The notes beneath the pieces were generated by a model, which worked only from the letters and a program-made list of their open reading frames with translations, searched no databases and was not told the origin of the DNA. The translations under genes were made by a program, and so were the position numbers. This document shows positions 1 through 5,900 of a stretch of 15,093 bases of DNA, piece by piece. Source of the stretch: Prevotellaceae bacterium UBA4359 (GTDB taxonomy: Bacteria; Bacteroidota; Bacteroidia; Bacteroidales; Bacteroidaceae). The first letter of the stretch is position 1; each line of letters opens with the position of its first letter. The DNA is taken from NCBI GenBank assembly GCA_002393555.1, contig DGSP01000014.1:1-15093 (forward strand), given 5' to 3'.

Positions 1-1127
1 CCCAATTTTAACGGGACACTAATGTCTTCAAATTGCAAATACATCTCTCCATCAGGAATAGGTGTGAAATGCCACCATGCCCCAAGAAAACCTCCTGCTG
101 GATTTGCAACATAGTCCCATGAGGTAAGATTTAATCTCGATTCCAACTCCTTGTAAAAGCCCTGCCATGCATACCATCCCCATTCATCAACAGGAAGTTT
201 GCGAAAACTTTGAGTTTCATTTTCTATCCTTTTTAGATGTTCTATATAGTTTAACAAAAACGAATTGTTCCCGTTATAGTGATTTAAACAATTTATAATA
301 TCCAATCTTGAAATTGTTTTGTATCCCTTTTTTTCTATTTCTTTCAGCACAGATAGCGGTTCATTACCAGTTTTAAGGTATACATAATAGAGACGGTTCC
401 TTTTCCCTTTGTATTCATTTTCTACAAATTCTTTATACCGTTCTAATTGGTTATCGTGAATAGACGTGTTGGTTTTATCTTCAATAATGAGAAACGCGTC
501 ATCGTTAATTTCTGCCCATAAATCTATGTTTTTCCATTGTCTACCAACTTCGATAGTGTTCACCGCGTAACTATTAGTGCCAATAAGCATTTTTACAAAA
601 TCATTTGCTATATGATACAAACTATGATCTTCATTCTTATAACTAGGATCAGCCCATTGCATAAGCCACGCAAACATTGCGTCTTGACTTAATTCAGATG
701 TGGCATATGAGAAGATATTGGGGATGTCTTTGGATTTATTAACTGGGCGGGCAGAACTTAGCATATTATATAGTTCTTGAACTTTTGGAGCTAGGATTTC
801 CATATTATCTCCTATGTAATCTTTCAAATCCTTAACACTTTCTTTATCTTGAACAAACTCATTCAATCTACTTTCTTTGTTGTTAATAACCGCAGCTAAA
901 AGAGTTGCTAAATCTAAAACTCTCCATAAAGGGATTTCTTCACTTTGCCTAGACCAACGTTCGCCATTTTCGGACCATCTCCAGATTTTTGCAGAAAAAT
1001 CCTCAGAATTCCATGTGGAGCGTCCGATAGACAAAAATTTGGCATCGCCAGCTTCTGCATCTTTATTTGTATAATCAACTGTGACAATCGGCTTATGAGT
1101 TAGCCACCAAGGTGCTTTATGTTCCAT
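1..1127 (-). CDS. PD-(D/E)XK nuclease family protein, C-terminus off the window
   Basis: The minus-strand frame is open from ATG at 1125-1127 to the window edge (375 complete codons, no stop), so the C-terminus is missing. Two parts are visible. Residues 1 to about 120 form a Trp/Arg-rich region (WRWSENGERWSRQSEE near 49-64), which looks like a small domain of its own. From about residue 137 (NIFSYATSELSQDAMFAWL) the sequence resembles the PDDEXK_4-type nuclease family. The core is D202 in IDLW followed by E216-D217-K218 in FLIIEDKT, the D...ExK metal-binding triad, and then the usual helix DNQLERYKEFV. Seen: the motif and frame. Known: this superfamily holds DNA endonucleases, many in restriction or phage defence. 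Inferred: an active DNA-cutting enzyme of unknown target. The gene is AT-rich compared with 4.4-13 kb, which suggests transfer. A promoter-like pair precedes it at 1188-1219. Confidence 0.85.
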   Translation of the reverse strand, partial: MEHKAPWWLTHKPIVTVDYTNKDAEAGDAKFLSIGRSTWNSEDFSAKIWRWSENGERWSRQSEEIPLWRVLDLATLLAAVINNKESRLNEFVQDKESVKDLKDYIGDNMEILAPKVQELYNMLSSARPVNKSKDIPNIFSYATSELSQDAMFAWLMQWADPSYKNEDHSLYHIANDFVKMLIGTNSYAVNTIEVGRQWKNIDLWAEINDDAFLIIEDKTNTSIHDNQLERYKEFVENEYKGKRNRLYYVYLKTGNEPLSVLKEIEKKGYKTISRLDIINCLNHYNGNNSFLLNYIEHLKRIENETQSFRKLPVDEWGWYAWQGFYKELESRLNLTSWDYVANPAGGFLGAWWHFTPIPDGEMYLQFEDISVPLKL

Positions 1128-1170
1128 AATACATCGTTTTTTAGTTTAACATTATTGTTCTCCGTATTTA

Positions 1171-1223
1171 GTTTTTGATTATTTTTGCAAATAGACTTTC
1201 TTTTCTTCTATCCTTCAAACATT
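1171..1223. repeat. Imperfect repeat copy A (promoter/leader element)
   Basis: This stretch aligns with 1968-2023 over about 55 bases with a few small gaps. Shared blocks include GTTTTT, a TTATT...TTTGCA core, ACTTTCTTT and CAAACATT. Each copy sits immediately upstream of an AT-rich minus-strand gene and spans its candidate -33 and -7 boxes. Confidence 0.5.
1188..1219 (-). promoter_or_regulatory. Candidate sigma-ABfr promoter of the PD-(D/E)XK gene
   Basis: On the minus strand, TTTG (1219-1216) is followed after 20 bases by TCTATTTG (1195-1188). This is close to the Bacteroidetes pattern TTTG-N19/20-TAnnTTTG, with the second base of the -7 box off consensus. It lies about 60 bases upstream of the ATG. 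The same arrangement recurs in front of the next gene upstream (1987-2019). Confidence 0.5.
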
Positions 1224-1230
1224 GAATAGC

Positions 1231-1950
1231 TTATTTATCTCCGATGTTCCCCAACTTATATTTCCCCACATACAAATATTCCCAATTAGGACATTTGGAC
1301 TCTTTTCCTTCCCAATAATATCTACAATAGTCAAAGTATTCATTGAAAGTACAATTAACAGATATCATATCAAGCCATCCTGCATCATATCGCTCAATGG
1401 AATCTTCATTTTCTAGCCATACTTTAACGATAGTGTTTTGATGGTAAGGGTCAATCTTTGCTTGAAAAGATTTAGTTTGATCCAAGTTGTCATAAAGGAA
1501 TAAGCATTGAAATCGACACGTTTTATTGCTAAAAAAATCCTTTCTGACGATTTCCCACAATAGTTCCCATATATAAGGCAAATCATCAAAATATAAAGAA
1601 AGACCTTCTTTGTTATATAAATCGTAATACGCAAACATCAAGGTTTTTATGTCTTGCAAAGTAACCGCTTGAATAGGTTCATGATGATTGAAAAGAGATG
1701 TTGGAACAGATTCTCCTCCTGACCGCTCTATAGATTGAACTTCTTCCAAATAATCTCGGAATCTTAACATTGCATCTATTGCTGTTGATAATTGAACGCC
1801 CGTTCTTTGCCAAAAAACAATTGCTATTTTAAACAACTGAAACAAATTGATAGAACGTTGCTTTCTAGGGGACAAAGGAATCTCCATTGTGTCATACTCT
1901 ATCCCCTTTTGTTCAAAAACAGGGTTTACTAATCTGTAAAATGGCTTCAT
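1231..1950 (-). CDS. Hypothetical protein, DUF2441-like C-terminal half
   Basis: A 239-residue protein starting at ATG 1948-1950 and ending with TAA at 1231. It shows no signal peptide or membrane segment, so it is probably cytoplasmic. The C-terminal half has a pattern I associate with DUF2441: WEIVRKDFF (132-140) leading to CRFQCLFLYDNL (145-156), then IVKVWLE (174-180), an aromatic/acidic stretch YDAGWLDMI (188-196), YYWEGK (211-216) and NWEYLYVGKYKLG (222-234). Residues 1-100 are not recognised. The biochemical role of DUF2441 is unknown, so none is assigned. The gene is AT-rich like its downstream neighbour, and lies between that nuclease gene and the RhuM-Fic gene. A weak promoter is present at 1987-2019. 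The family call is tentative; that it is a real gene is supported by length and codon pattern. Confidence 0.7.
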   Translation of the reverse strand: MKPFYRLVNPVFEQKGIEYDTMEIPLSPRKQRSINLFQLFKIAIVFWQRTGVQLSTAIDAMLRFRDYLEEVQSIERSGGESVPTSLFNHHEPIQAVTLQDIKTLMFAYYDLYNKEGLSLYFDDLPYIWELLWEIVRKDFFSNKTCRFQCLFLYDNLDQTKSFQAKIDPYHQNTIVKVWLENEDSIERYDAGWLDMISVNCTFNEYFDYCRYYWEGKESKCPNWEYLYVGKYKLGNIGDK

Positions 1951-1967
1951 TGTTATAAATAGTTATG

Positions 1968-2023
1968 GTTTTTAGGTTATTATTTGCATAATTTACTTTC
2001 TTTCCTCCTAATCTCCAAACATT
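1968..2023. repeat. Imperfect repeat copy B (promoter/leader element)
   Basis: This is the partner of 1171-1223. On the minus strand it begins AATGTTTGGAGATTAGGAGG, where copy A has AATGTTTGAAGGATAGAAGA, and it continues into shared AAAGAAAGT and TTATT-type blocks. It lies directly upstream of the DUF2441-like gene. Confidence 0.5.
1987..2019 (-). promoter_or_regulatory. Weak candidate promoter of the DUF2441-like gene
   Basis: TTTG (2019-2016) is followed after 20 bases by TAAATTATG (1995-1987), a degraded version of TAnnTTTG. The spacing matches the related element upstream of the PD-(D/E)XK gene, but the -7 box is poor. The gene may instead be read from the RhuM-Fic promoter. Confidence 0.3.
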
Positions 2024-2033
2024 TTCTTCAAAA

Positions 2034-2065
2034 TCACAAAATCTCTCTGGCTATCCAAGCACATG
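2034..2065. repeat. 32-bp perfect direct repeat, copy 1
   Basis: Identical to 3097-3128 over 32 bases, with no identity beyond either edge. It lies 5 bases after the RhuM-Fic stop codon. Read on the minus strand it ends GAGAGATTTTGTGA, the 3' end of the DnaQ-like exonuclease gene including its stop codon, yet here it follows a different gene. It therefore looks like a duplicated or regenerated gene end. Confidence 0.95.
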
Positions 2066-2070
2066 TTGTA

Positions 2071-3039
2071 TTATACATTTTGCTGATTAATCAGGTTCAC
2101 CACTACCTTCACCATCACGTCCTTTTCCTCTGTACGGCTTTCGGCAATCATCAGGGTGAGAGCAACAAGAGTGTTGTCGGCCAATCGCTTCGAACCATCC
2201 TCACGATAGAGGATGCCGTTGTTGTTGAGGAACCAAAGGAACAGCGTGGCGGCAATGCGTTTGTTGCCGTCGCTGAAGGAGTGGTTCTTCGTCACAAGAT
2301 AGAGCAGCATGGCAGCTTTTTCTTCCACACTGGGATAGAGTTCCTCACCTCCGAATGTCTGGTAAATCTGCCCAATACTGCTTTTGAACGAATCGTCCTT
2401 CTCATTGCCAAAAAGAACAGAGCCACCAAACTTTTCGCGCAGTCGCAGAATCTCTTTCATCGCGTTTTCGTAAGTGGCGTGAAAGGGTTCCTCCTTCGTG
2501 GTTTTTTCAATGGTCAGCCGCTCGTAGTCGTAGTTGTCGAGTGTGTCGAGAGCATAGGTGTAATCTGTCACGACCTCAAACAAGGCCCTGTTCTCTTCTG
2601 TGGAAAGTGATTTGTTCTGGAGGGTGCGCCCCAACATACCCACCAGCTGGCGAAGCTCCCCAATCTGTTCGTGGCGAATTCGCTCATTGACGGCATAACC
2701 TTTGACCATGTACTCTTTCAGAACCTTTCGTGCCCAGATACGGAAAGCGGTACCTCGTTTGCTTTTCACACGATAGCCAACGGAGATGATAACATCGAGG
2801 TTATAAAATGGCACAGGCTTTTTGATTCCATTAACGTGTAAAAAATGCACGTTATTATCTTTCTCCAACTCCCCGTCCTTAAATACATTAATGATGTGGC
2901 GACGGATGTTTGAGTCTTCCCTTTCAAAAAGAAGAGCCATCTGGTTAGTGTTTAGCCACACAGTCTCGTTCTCCAGACGCACATCTATCTGCGTTTGTCC
3001 ATCTTCTGTCTGATAAATGACAATTTTATCTTCTTCCAT
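2071..3039 (-). CDS. RhuM-Fic fusion: RhuM-type N-terminus with Doc-like Fic C-terminus
   Basis: From ATG 3037-3039 the product has 322 residues. A TTG at 3048 would lie almost on the transcription start set by the -7 box at 3058-3065, so the ATG is preferred. Residues 1 to about 115 match the RhuM type (VWLNTNQMALLFER, then FYNLDVIISVGYRVKSKRG), which is thought to bind DNA. The C-terminal part is a Fic domain with the active-site motif HSFSDGNKR at 253-261. Histidine, phenylalanine, acidic residue and GN are intact, but the motif reads GNKR, as in Doc, rather than the GNGR of AMP-transferring Fic enzymes. Known: Fic proteins modify target proteins with nucleotides, and Doc phosphorylates EF-Tu. 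Inferred: a toxin or regulator modifying a host or phage protein. No antitoxin gene lies beside it, and I could not identify an inhibitory (S/T)xxxE(G/N) helix. A perfect 32-bp direct repeat brackets the gene. Confidence 0.9.
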   Translation of the reverse strand: MEEDKIVIYQTEDGQTQIDVRLENETVWLNTNQMALLFEREDSNIRRHIINVFKDGELEKDNNVHFLHVNGIKKPVPFYNLDVIISVGYRVKSKRGTAFRIWARKVLKEYMVKGYAVNERIRHEQIGELRQLVGMLGRTLQNKSLSTEENRALFEVVTDYTYALDTLDNYDYERLTIEKTTKEEPFHATYENAMKEILRLREKFGGSVLFGNEKDDSFKSSIGQIYQTFGGEELYPSVEEKAAMLLYLVTKNHSFSDGNKRIAATLFLWFLNNNGILYREDGSKRLADNTLVALTLMIAESRTEEKDVMVKVVVNLINQQNV

Positions 3040-3057
3040 ACTTTTCAATTATTTTTG

Positions 3058-3065
3058 CAAAGATA
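3058..3065 (-). promoter_or_regulatory. -7 box of the RhuM-Fic promoter
   Basis: TATCTTTG, followed by C, on the minus strand, 19 bases upstream of the chosen ATG. It is an exact match to TAnnTTTG, but no clear TTTG is seen 19-20 bases further upstream. It lies just beyond the exonuclease stop codon. Confidence 0.6.
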
Positions 3066-3096
3066 CGTCTTTTCATTGAAAATATTACATCCTCTT

Positions 3097-3128
3097 TCAC
3101 AAAATCTCTCTGGCTATCCAAGCACATG
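3097..3128. repeat. 32-bp perfect direct repeat, copy 2
   Basis: Identical to 2034-2065. This copy is in its native place: on the minus strand, after one leading base, it encodes the last ten residues of the exonuclease (CAWIAREIL preceded by A) and its TGA stop. Confidence 0.95.
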
Positions 3129-3347
3129 CTTCTGCATCGGCAAGGGCATGGTGGTAGTCTTTGAGGCAGTACCCGCAGGCTTCGGCAACGGTTTGCAGTT
3201 GGTGGTTCTCCTGATGAGGAATGACACGACGAGCGAGTAGAACGTGTCCACTATCTCACCTTCGCGCACAATCACGATACCCACAGAACATACGGAACTG
3301 CGCTCATTGTTCGCTGTCTCAAAATCTATTGCTGCAAAATCTTGCAT
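3097..3347 (-). pseudogene. DnaQ-like 3'-5' exonuclease with internal deletion
   Basis: The gene starts at ATG 3345-3347 with a strong AGGAGG ribosome site, 2 bases after the WYL gene stop. Residues 1-39 are a normal DEDDh exonuclease start: AAIDFET carries the DxE metal ligands, followed by SVGIVIV and DTFYSL. At about 3231-3238 the frame shifts and the C-terminal 44 residues continue in another frame: RRVIPHQENHQLQTVAEACG, then YHHALADAEA with the HxxxxD motif, then CAWIAREIL and TGA at 3097-3099. About 85 middle residues, including the second Asp motif, are missing compared with the usual length of about 165-170. Unspliced reading gives a nonsense tail ending at 3114. The gene is therefore dead as an exonuclease. 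Repeated TCGC/CGTCGTG-like bases at the junction suggest deletion between short homologies. Confidence 0.9.
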
Positions 3348-3349
3348 TT

Positions 3350-4288
3350 TCAATCCTCCTTATATTTGTTCCACATTCTTTCAATTCTTCCTGCCATCTC
3401 CTTGCGCAACCATTCTGGCTCCAGCACCTCCATGTCCTCACCATTCCAGAGCAGTTCCTGCTGGAAGTCGAAGGTAGGGCGAAGACGATAGGTGAAGATG
3501 CTGTATTCTTCGTTGCGTTCCCTTTCTTTCTGCGACTCATGCAAAGCGAGGTCACGGATATAGTTGGCCTGCCCTGCCGACACCTTCAGCTTCACGGTCT
3601 GAATCTTCGTGTGGTGGTCGGCAATGACACCGAAGCACCCATCAAAATATTCCTCCGCATTCCAATCCTTGGGCATCTCGAAAGACTCTTCCGTCTGCTG
3701 CAGGTCCAGAATGCGGTCAAGGGCATAAATTCTTGGTCCCTTCTGATGGTAGTAGGCATAGGTGCTGAGGGCAACCAGATACCAGCGCTGACGGAAGAGC
3801 TTCACACAATAGGGATGCACATCGAAGCAGTTCTCCTCATCCTTCCAATAGCTGTGATAGGTCATGTTGAGCACCTTTCCCTCCTTCATCGCCTCGATGA
3901 TGGTTTGCAGATGTTCCTGCCCCGATGGCACATACTCCAGCAGGATGCGGTCTTTGATGCTCTCACTCTTCGTCAAGACATTGCTCACACAGATGGTGTT
4001 AATCAGCCATGAGCTAAGCCCATTGTTGAAGATGTCCCGCTCATTCTCGATGTAATAACGGTATTCACCGCAATTCTCATTCTCAATATCGAGTTTGAAC
4101 ATATCCCTGATGGCATAGCGCCAGTTGTCGAAGGTGCGTTTGGCAAGTTCCACACCCTCGCTGATTTCCTCATCACGCACCCACCTTCTGTTCAGTTCCC
4201 TGAACGAAATCTTTCCTGCGCGATAGATGGTGTCTATCACCCACACATACTTGTTAATCAAGGTCTGTCCTCTGTCATTTTTCATCAT
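3350..4288 (-). CDS. WYL-domain transcriptional regulator
   Basis: From ATG 4286-4288 (another ATG follows at 4285) the product has 312 residues. A GTG at 4318 is unlikely because it lies inside the promoter. Residues 10-80 look like a winged helix-turn-helix DNA-binding part (ISFRELNRRW, then KRTFDNWRYAIRDMF and EYRYYIE). Residues about 130-200 form the WYL domain with RQRWYLVALS (W169-Y170-L171) and YALDRILDL. The rest is the C-terminal extension usual in this family. Known: WYL proteins sense a ligand, often a nucleic acid or nucleotide, and many repress phage-defence operons. The gene is immediately followed by the broken exonuclease, with the ribosome site inside its last codons, so the two were translated from one message. 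Two tandem -7 boxes precede it. Its neighbours support a role controlling the accessory block; this is inferred. Confidence 0.9.
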   Translation of the reverse strand: MMKNDRGQTLINKYVWVIDTIYRAGKISFRELNRRWVRDEEISEGVELAKRTFDNWRYAIRDMFKLDIENENCGEYRYYIENERDIFNNGLSSWLINTICVSNVLTKSESIKDRILLEYVPSGQEHLQTIIEAMKEGKVLNMTYHSYWKDEENCFDVHPYCVKLFRQRWYLVALSTYAYYHQKGPRIYALDRILDLQQTEESFEMPKDWNAEEYFDGCFGVIADHHTKIQTVKLKVSAGQANYIRDLALHESQKERERNEEYSIFTYRLRPTFDFQQELLWNGEDMEVLEPEWLRKEMAGRIERMWNKYKED

Positions 4289-4306
4289 AGTTCTGGTATT
4301 TTTCTG

Positions 4307-4325
4307 CAAAGATAGCACAAAGATA
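4307..4325 (-). promoter_or_regulatory. Two tandem -7 boxes upstream of the WYL gene
   Basis: TATCTTTG occurs twice on the minus strand, at 4325-4318 and 4314-4307, 11 bases apart. Both match TAnnTTTG exactly. The nearest TTTG upstream (4332-4329) is too close for either box, so the -33 element is unclear. The downstream box would start transcription about 20 bases before the ATG. Confidence 0.55.
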
Positions 4326-4440
4326 CGCCAAATAGTGGCAGAGGCTTGAAAAAAGTGAGATTATTGTTTCGCTTTCATGTGGAATTAAACTTTTAAGGCT
4401 TCATCTATCTGCTTTGCCTGACTGACGGCTTGTGGCTGCA

Positions 4441-5805
4441 CTAAAACAGTATTTTCCAGACGGAACTGATGCTGTAGCGGTTTTTCATGTAGTGGGAGAA
4501 GGTGTGGTAGTAGTCGGCAATGATGCCCCATGCGTAGTTGTCGGTGTCGAGACATTCGTAGGAGACACCGATGCCACATTCAAACTTGGTCTCGTCGGGG
4601 ATGGTGTAGGACTTCACGCCGTTGGTGAGGGTGATGCCGTCCATGATGCGGGTGCCGGCAAAGATGCGGGTGCCTACGCGCTGGCCGAGAGAGACGGGGG
4701 TGCTGAACTTGACACCAGCATCGAAGTGGTAGATGTCGAGGTTGTCGCCTGTGTAGATGGGGGAATCGGACGATTCGTTGGCATACACCTTCATCTGGGC
4801 ATCGACGGCACGGGTCATCAGTTCGATGGAAAAATGGGGTGAAGTGTGGAAAGAGAGGTCGGCACCTACGGCGATGGCGGCACCCGTCTTCAGGGTGGCA
4901 TCGTCGAACTTCACCTTGCGGTTGCCAATCTCAGTGCCCGCCACAAAGGAATAGCCGGTGGGCAGGGTGTTGAACTTCATGAGGCGCAGGACATCCTTGC
5001 GGCGCACTTCGGGGCGGTTGATGGCATCGGCACCAAAAATCTTGTCGGTGAGGAAATAGGCCAGATTGGTACTCACCGTGCCGATGCCTGCACCCATGTA
5101 GAGGTCGTGCATCCAGTGCTTGTTGTGCTTGATGCGCAGAAATTGCGTGGCGGTGGCGGTGGTGTAACTGCCCACCGAAATCCAAGGGGAGATGTAGCCA
5201 TACTCGCGGCTCAACACCGTGGCCGACACGAAGGCGAAGGAGGTGTGGCCCGACGGGAAGGAATGGCGGTCGCTGCGGTCGGGGCGAGTCTCATGAATGG
5301 TGTGCTTCAGCAGTTCTGATGCACCAAAGGAGATGCTCAATGCCATGGCGTTGGCTGTCAGCATGCGTTCGAGTTTTGAACGGCTCTTCACACCTGCGGC
5401 TTTCATCACCCAGTTGGCCACTAAAGGCGCACCAGCCACTCCATAATCAATCCAGTTGCATCCGTCACCTTTGCGTTCAAACTGTGCTGGATGGGTGATA
5501 GAGTTGTGGTCGGTCCAGGTGAGCAGCAAGCCTCGTGCCAAGGGCAGCACACCATCGGTGCTCATCGACATTTCTTTCTTCAGCCGCAACGCCTCAAACT
5601 GCCTGACCGCCGCCTCCACTTTTTGCTGCTGGCGCACAGTTTCATAGGTCTGCATGAGGGAGTCTATCTGTGCCAGATAGGTCGAATCCATTTGCTGCAC
5701 AGGCACAGTGGGTGTGGCCACGACAAAGGAATCGGGGAGGTGGGTCTGTGCGGAGACAGACAGCAGGGGGAGAAGAAGAAGGAGAACTGAAATAAGACTT
5801 CGCAT
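4441..5805 (-). CDS. Periplasmic PAP2-family phosphatase with beta-rich C-terminal half
   Basis: ATG at 5803-5805, preceded by GAGG at a good distance, gives 454 residues; an upstream TTG at 5817 is not favoured. Residues 1-20 are a clear signal peptide (MRSLISVLLLLLPLLSVSAQ). The PAP2 (acid phosphatase/lipid phosphatase) signature is complete: K167-x6-R174-P175, P184-SGH187, and R224-x5-H230-x3-D234. Enzymes with this triad hydrolyse phosphate esters such as undecaprenyl pyrophosphate, phosphatidic acid or lipid A phosphates; the substrate here cannot be read. Residues about 280-454 are rich in alternating hydrophobic/polar stretches and end in an aromatic residue (WKILF), which suggests an outer-membrane beta-barrel fused to the phosphatase. 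The gene lies downstream of the fba terminator, so it is probably transcribed on its own. Confidence 0.9.
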   Translation of the reverse strand: MRSLISVLLLLLPLLSVSAQTHLPDSFVVATPTVPVQQMDSTYLAQIDSLMQTYETVRQQQKVEAAVRQFEALRLKKEMSMSTDGVLPLARGLLLTWTDHNSITHPAQFERKGDGCNWIDYGVAGAPLVANWVMKAAGVKSRSKLERMLTANAMALSISFGASELLKHTIHETRPDRSDRHSFPSGHTSFAFVSATVLSREYGYISPWISVGSYTTATATQFLRIKHNKHWMHDLYMGAGIGTVSTNLAYFLTDKIFGADAINRPEVRRKDVLRLMKFNTLPTGYSFVAGTEIGNRKVKFDDATLKTGAAIAVGADLSFHTSPHFSIELMTRAVDAQMKVYANESSDSPIYTGDNLDIYHFDAGVKFSTPVSLGQRVGTRIFAGTRIMDGITLTNGVKSYTIPDETKFECGIGVSYECLDTDNYAWGIIADYYHTFSHYMKNRYSISSVWKILF

Positions 5806-5830
5806 GAAAATCCTCAATTATCAATTCAAC

Positions 5831-5874
5831 AAAAAAAGGCACAACCACAGGCAAAAGTGTCTGCAGTTGCGCCT
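5831..5874 (-). terminator. Intrinsic terminator of the fructose-bisphosphate aldolase gene
   Basis: On the minus strand, AGGCGCAAC (5874-5866) pairs with GTTGTGCCT (5845-5837) through nine pairs including one G-T, and is followed directly by a run of seven T (5837-5831, overlapping the last stem base). It lies 27 bases after the aldolase stop codon. Confidence 0.8.
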
Positions 5875-5900
5875 ATCGAGTTTATTAAAAATTTTGCGAA

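Noticed and set aside
3114..3353. 79-codon frame as an intact small gene
   Set aside because: Its first half is the start of a DnaQ-like exonuclease and its second half is read in the wrong frame after a deletion. The correct C-terminus is recognisable in another frame to TGA at 3097-3099.
4846..5319. Plus-strand frame of 157 codons, Gly/His/Val rich
   Set aside because: It is the complement of the PAP2 phosphatase gene, and its composition is a by-product of GC-rich codons.
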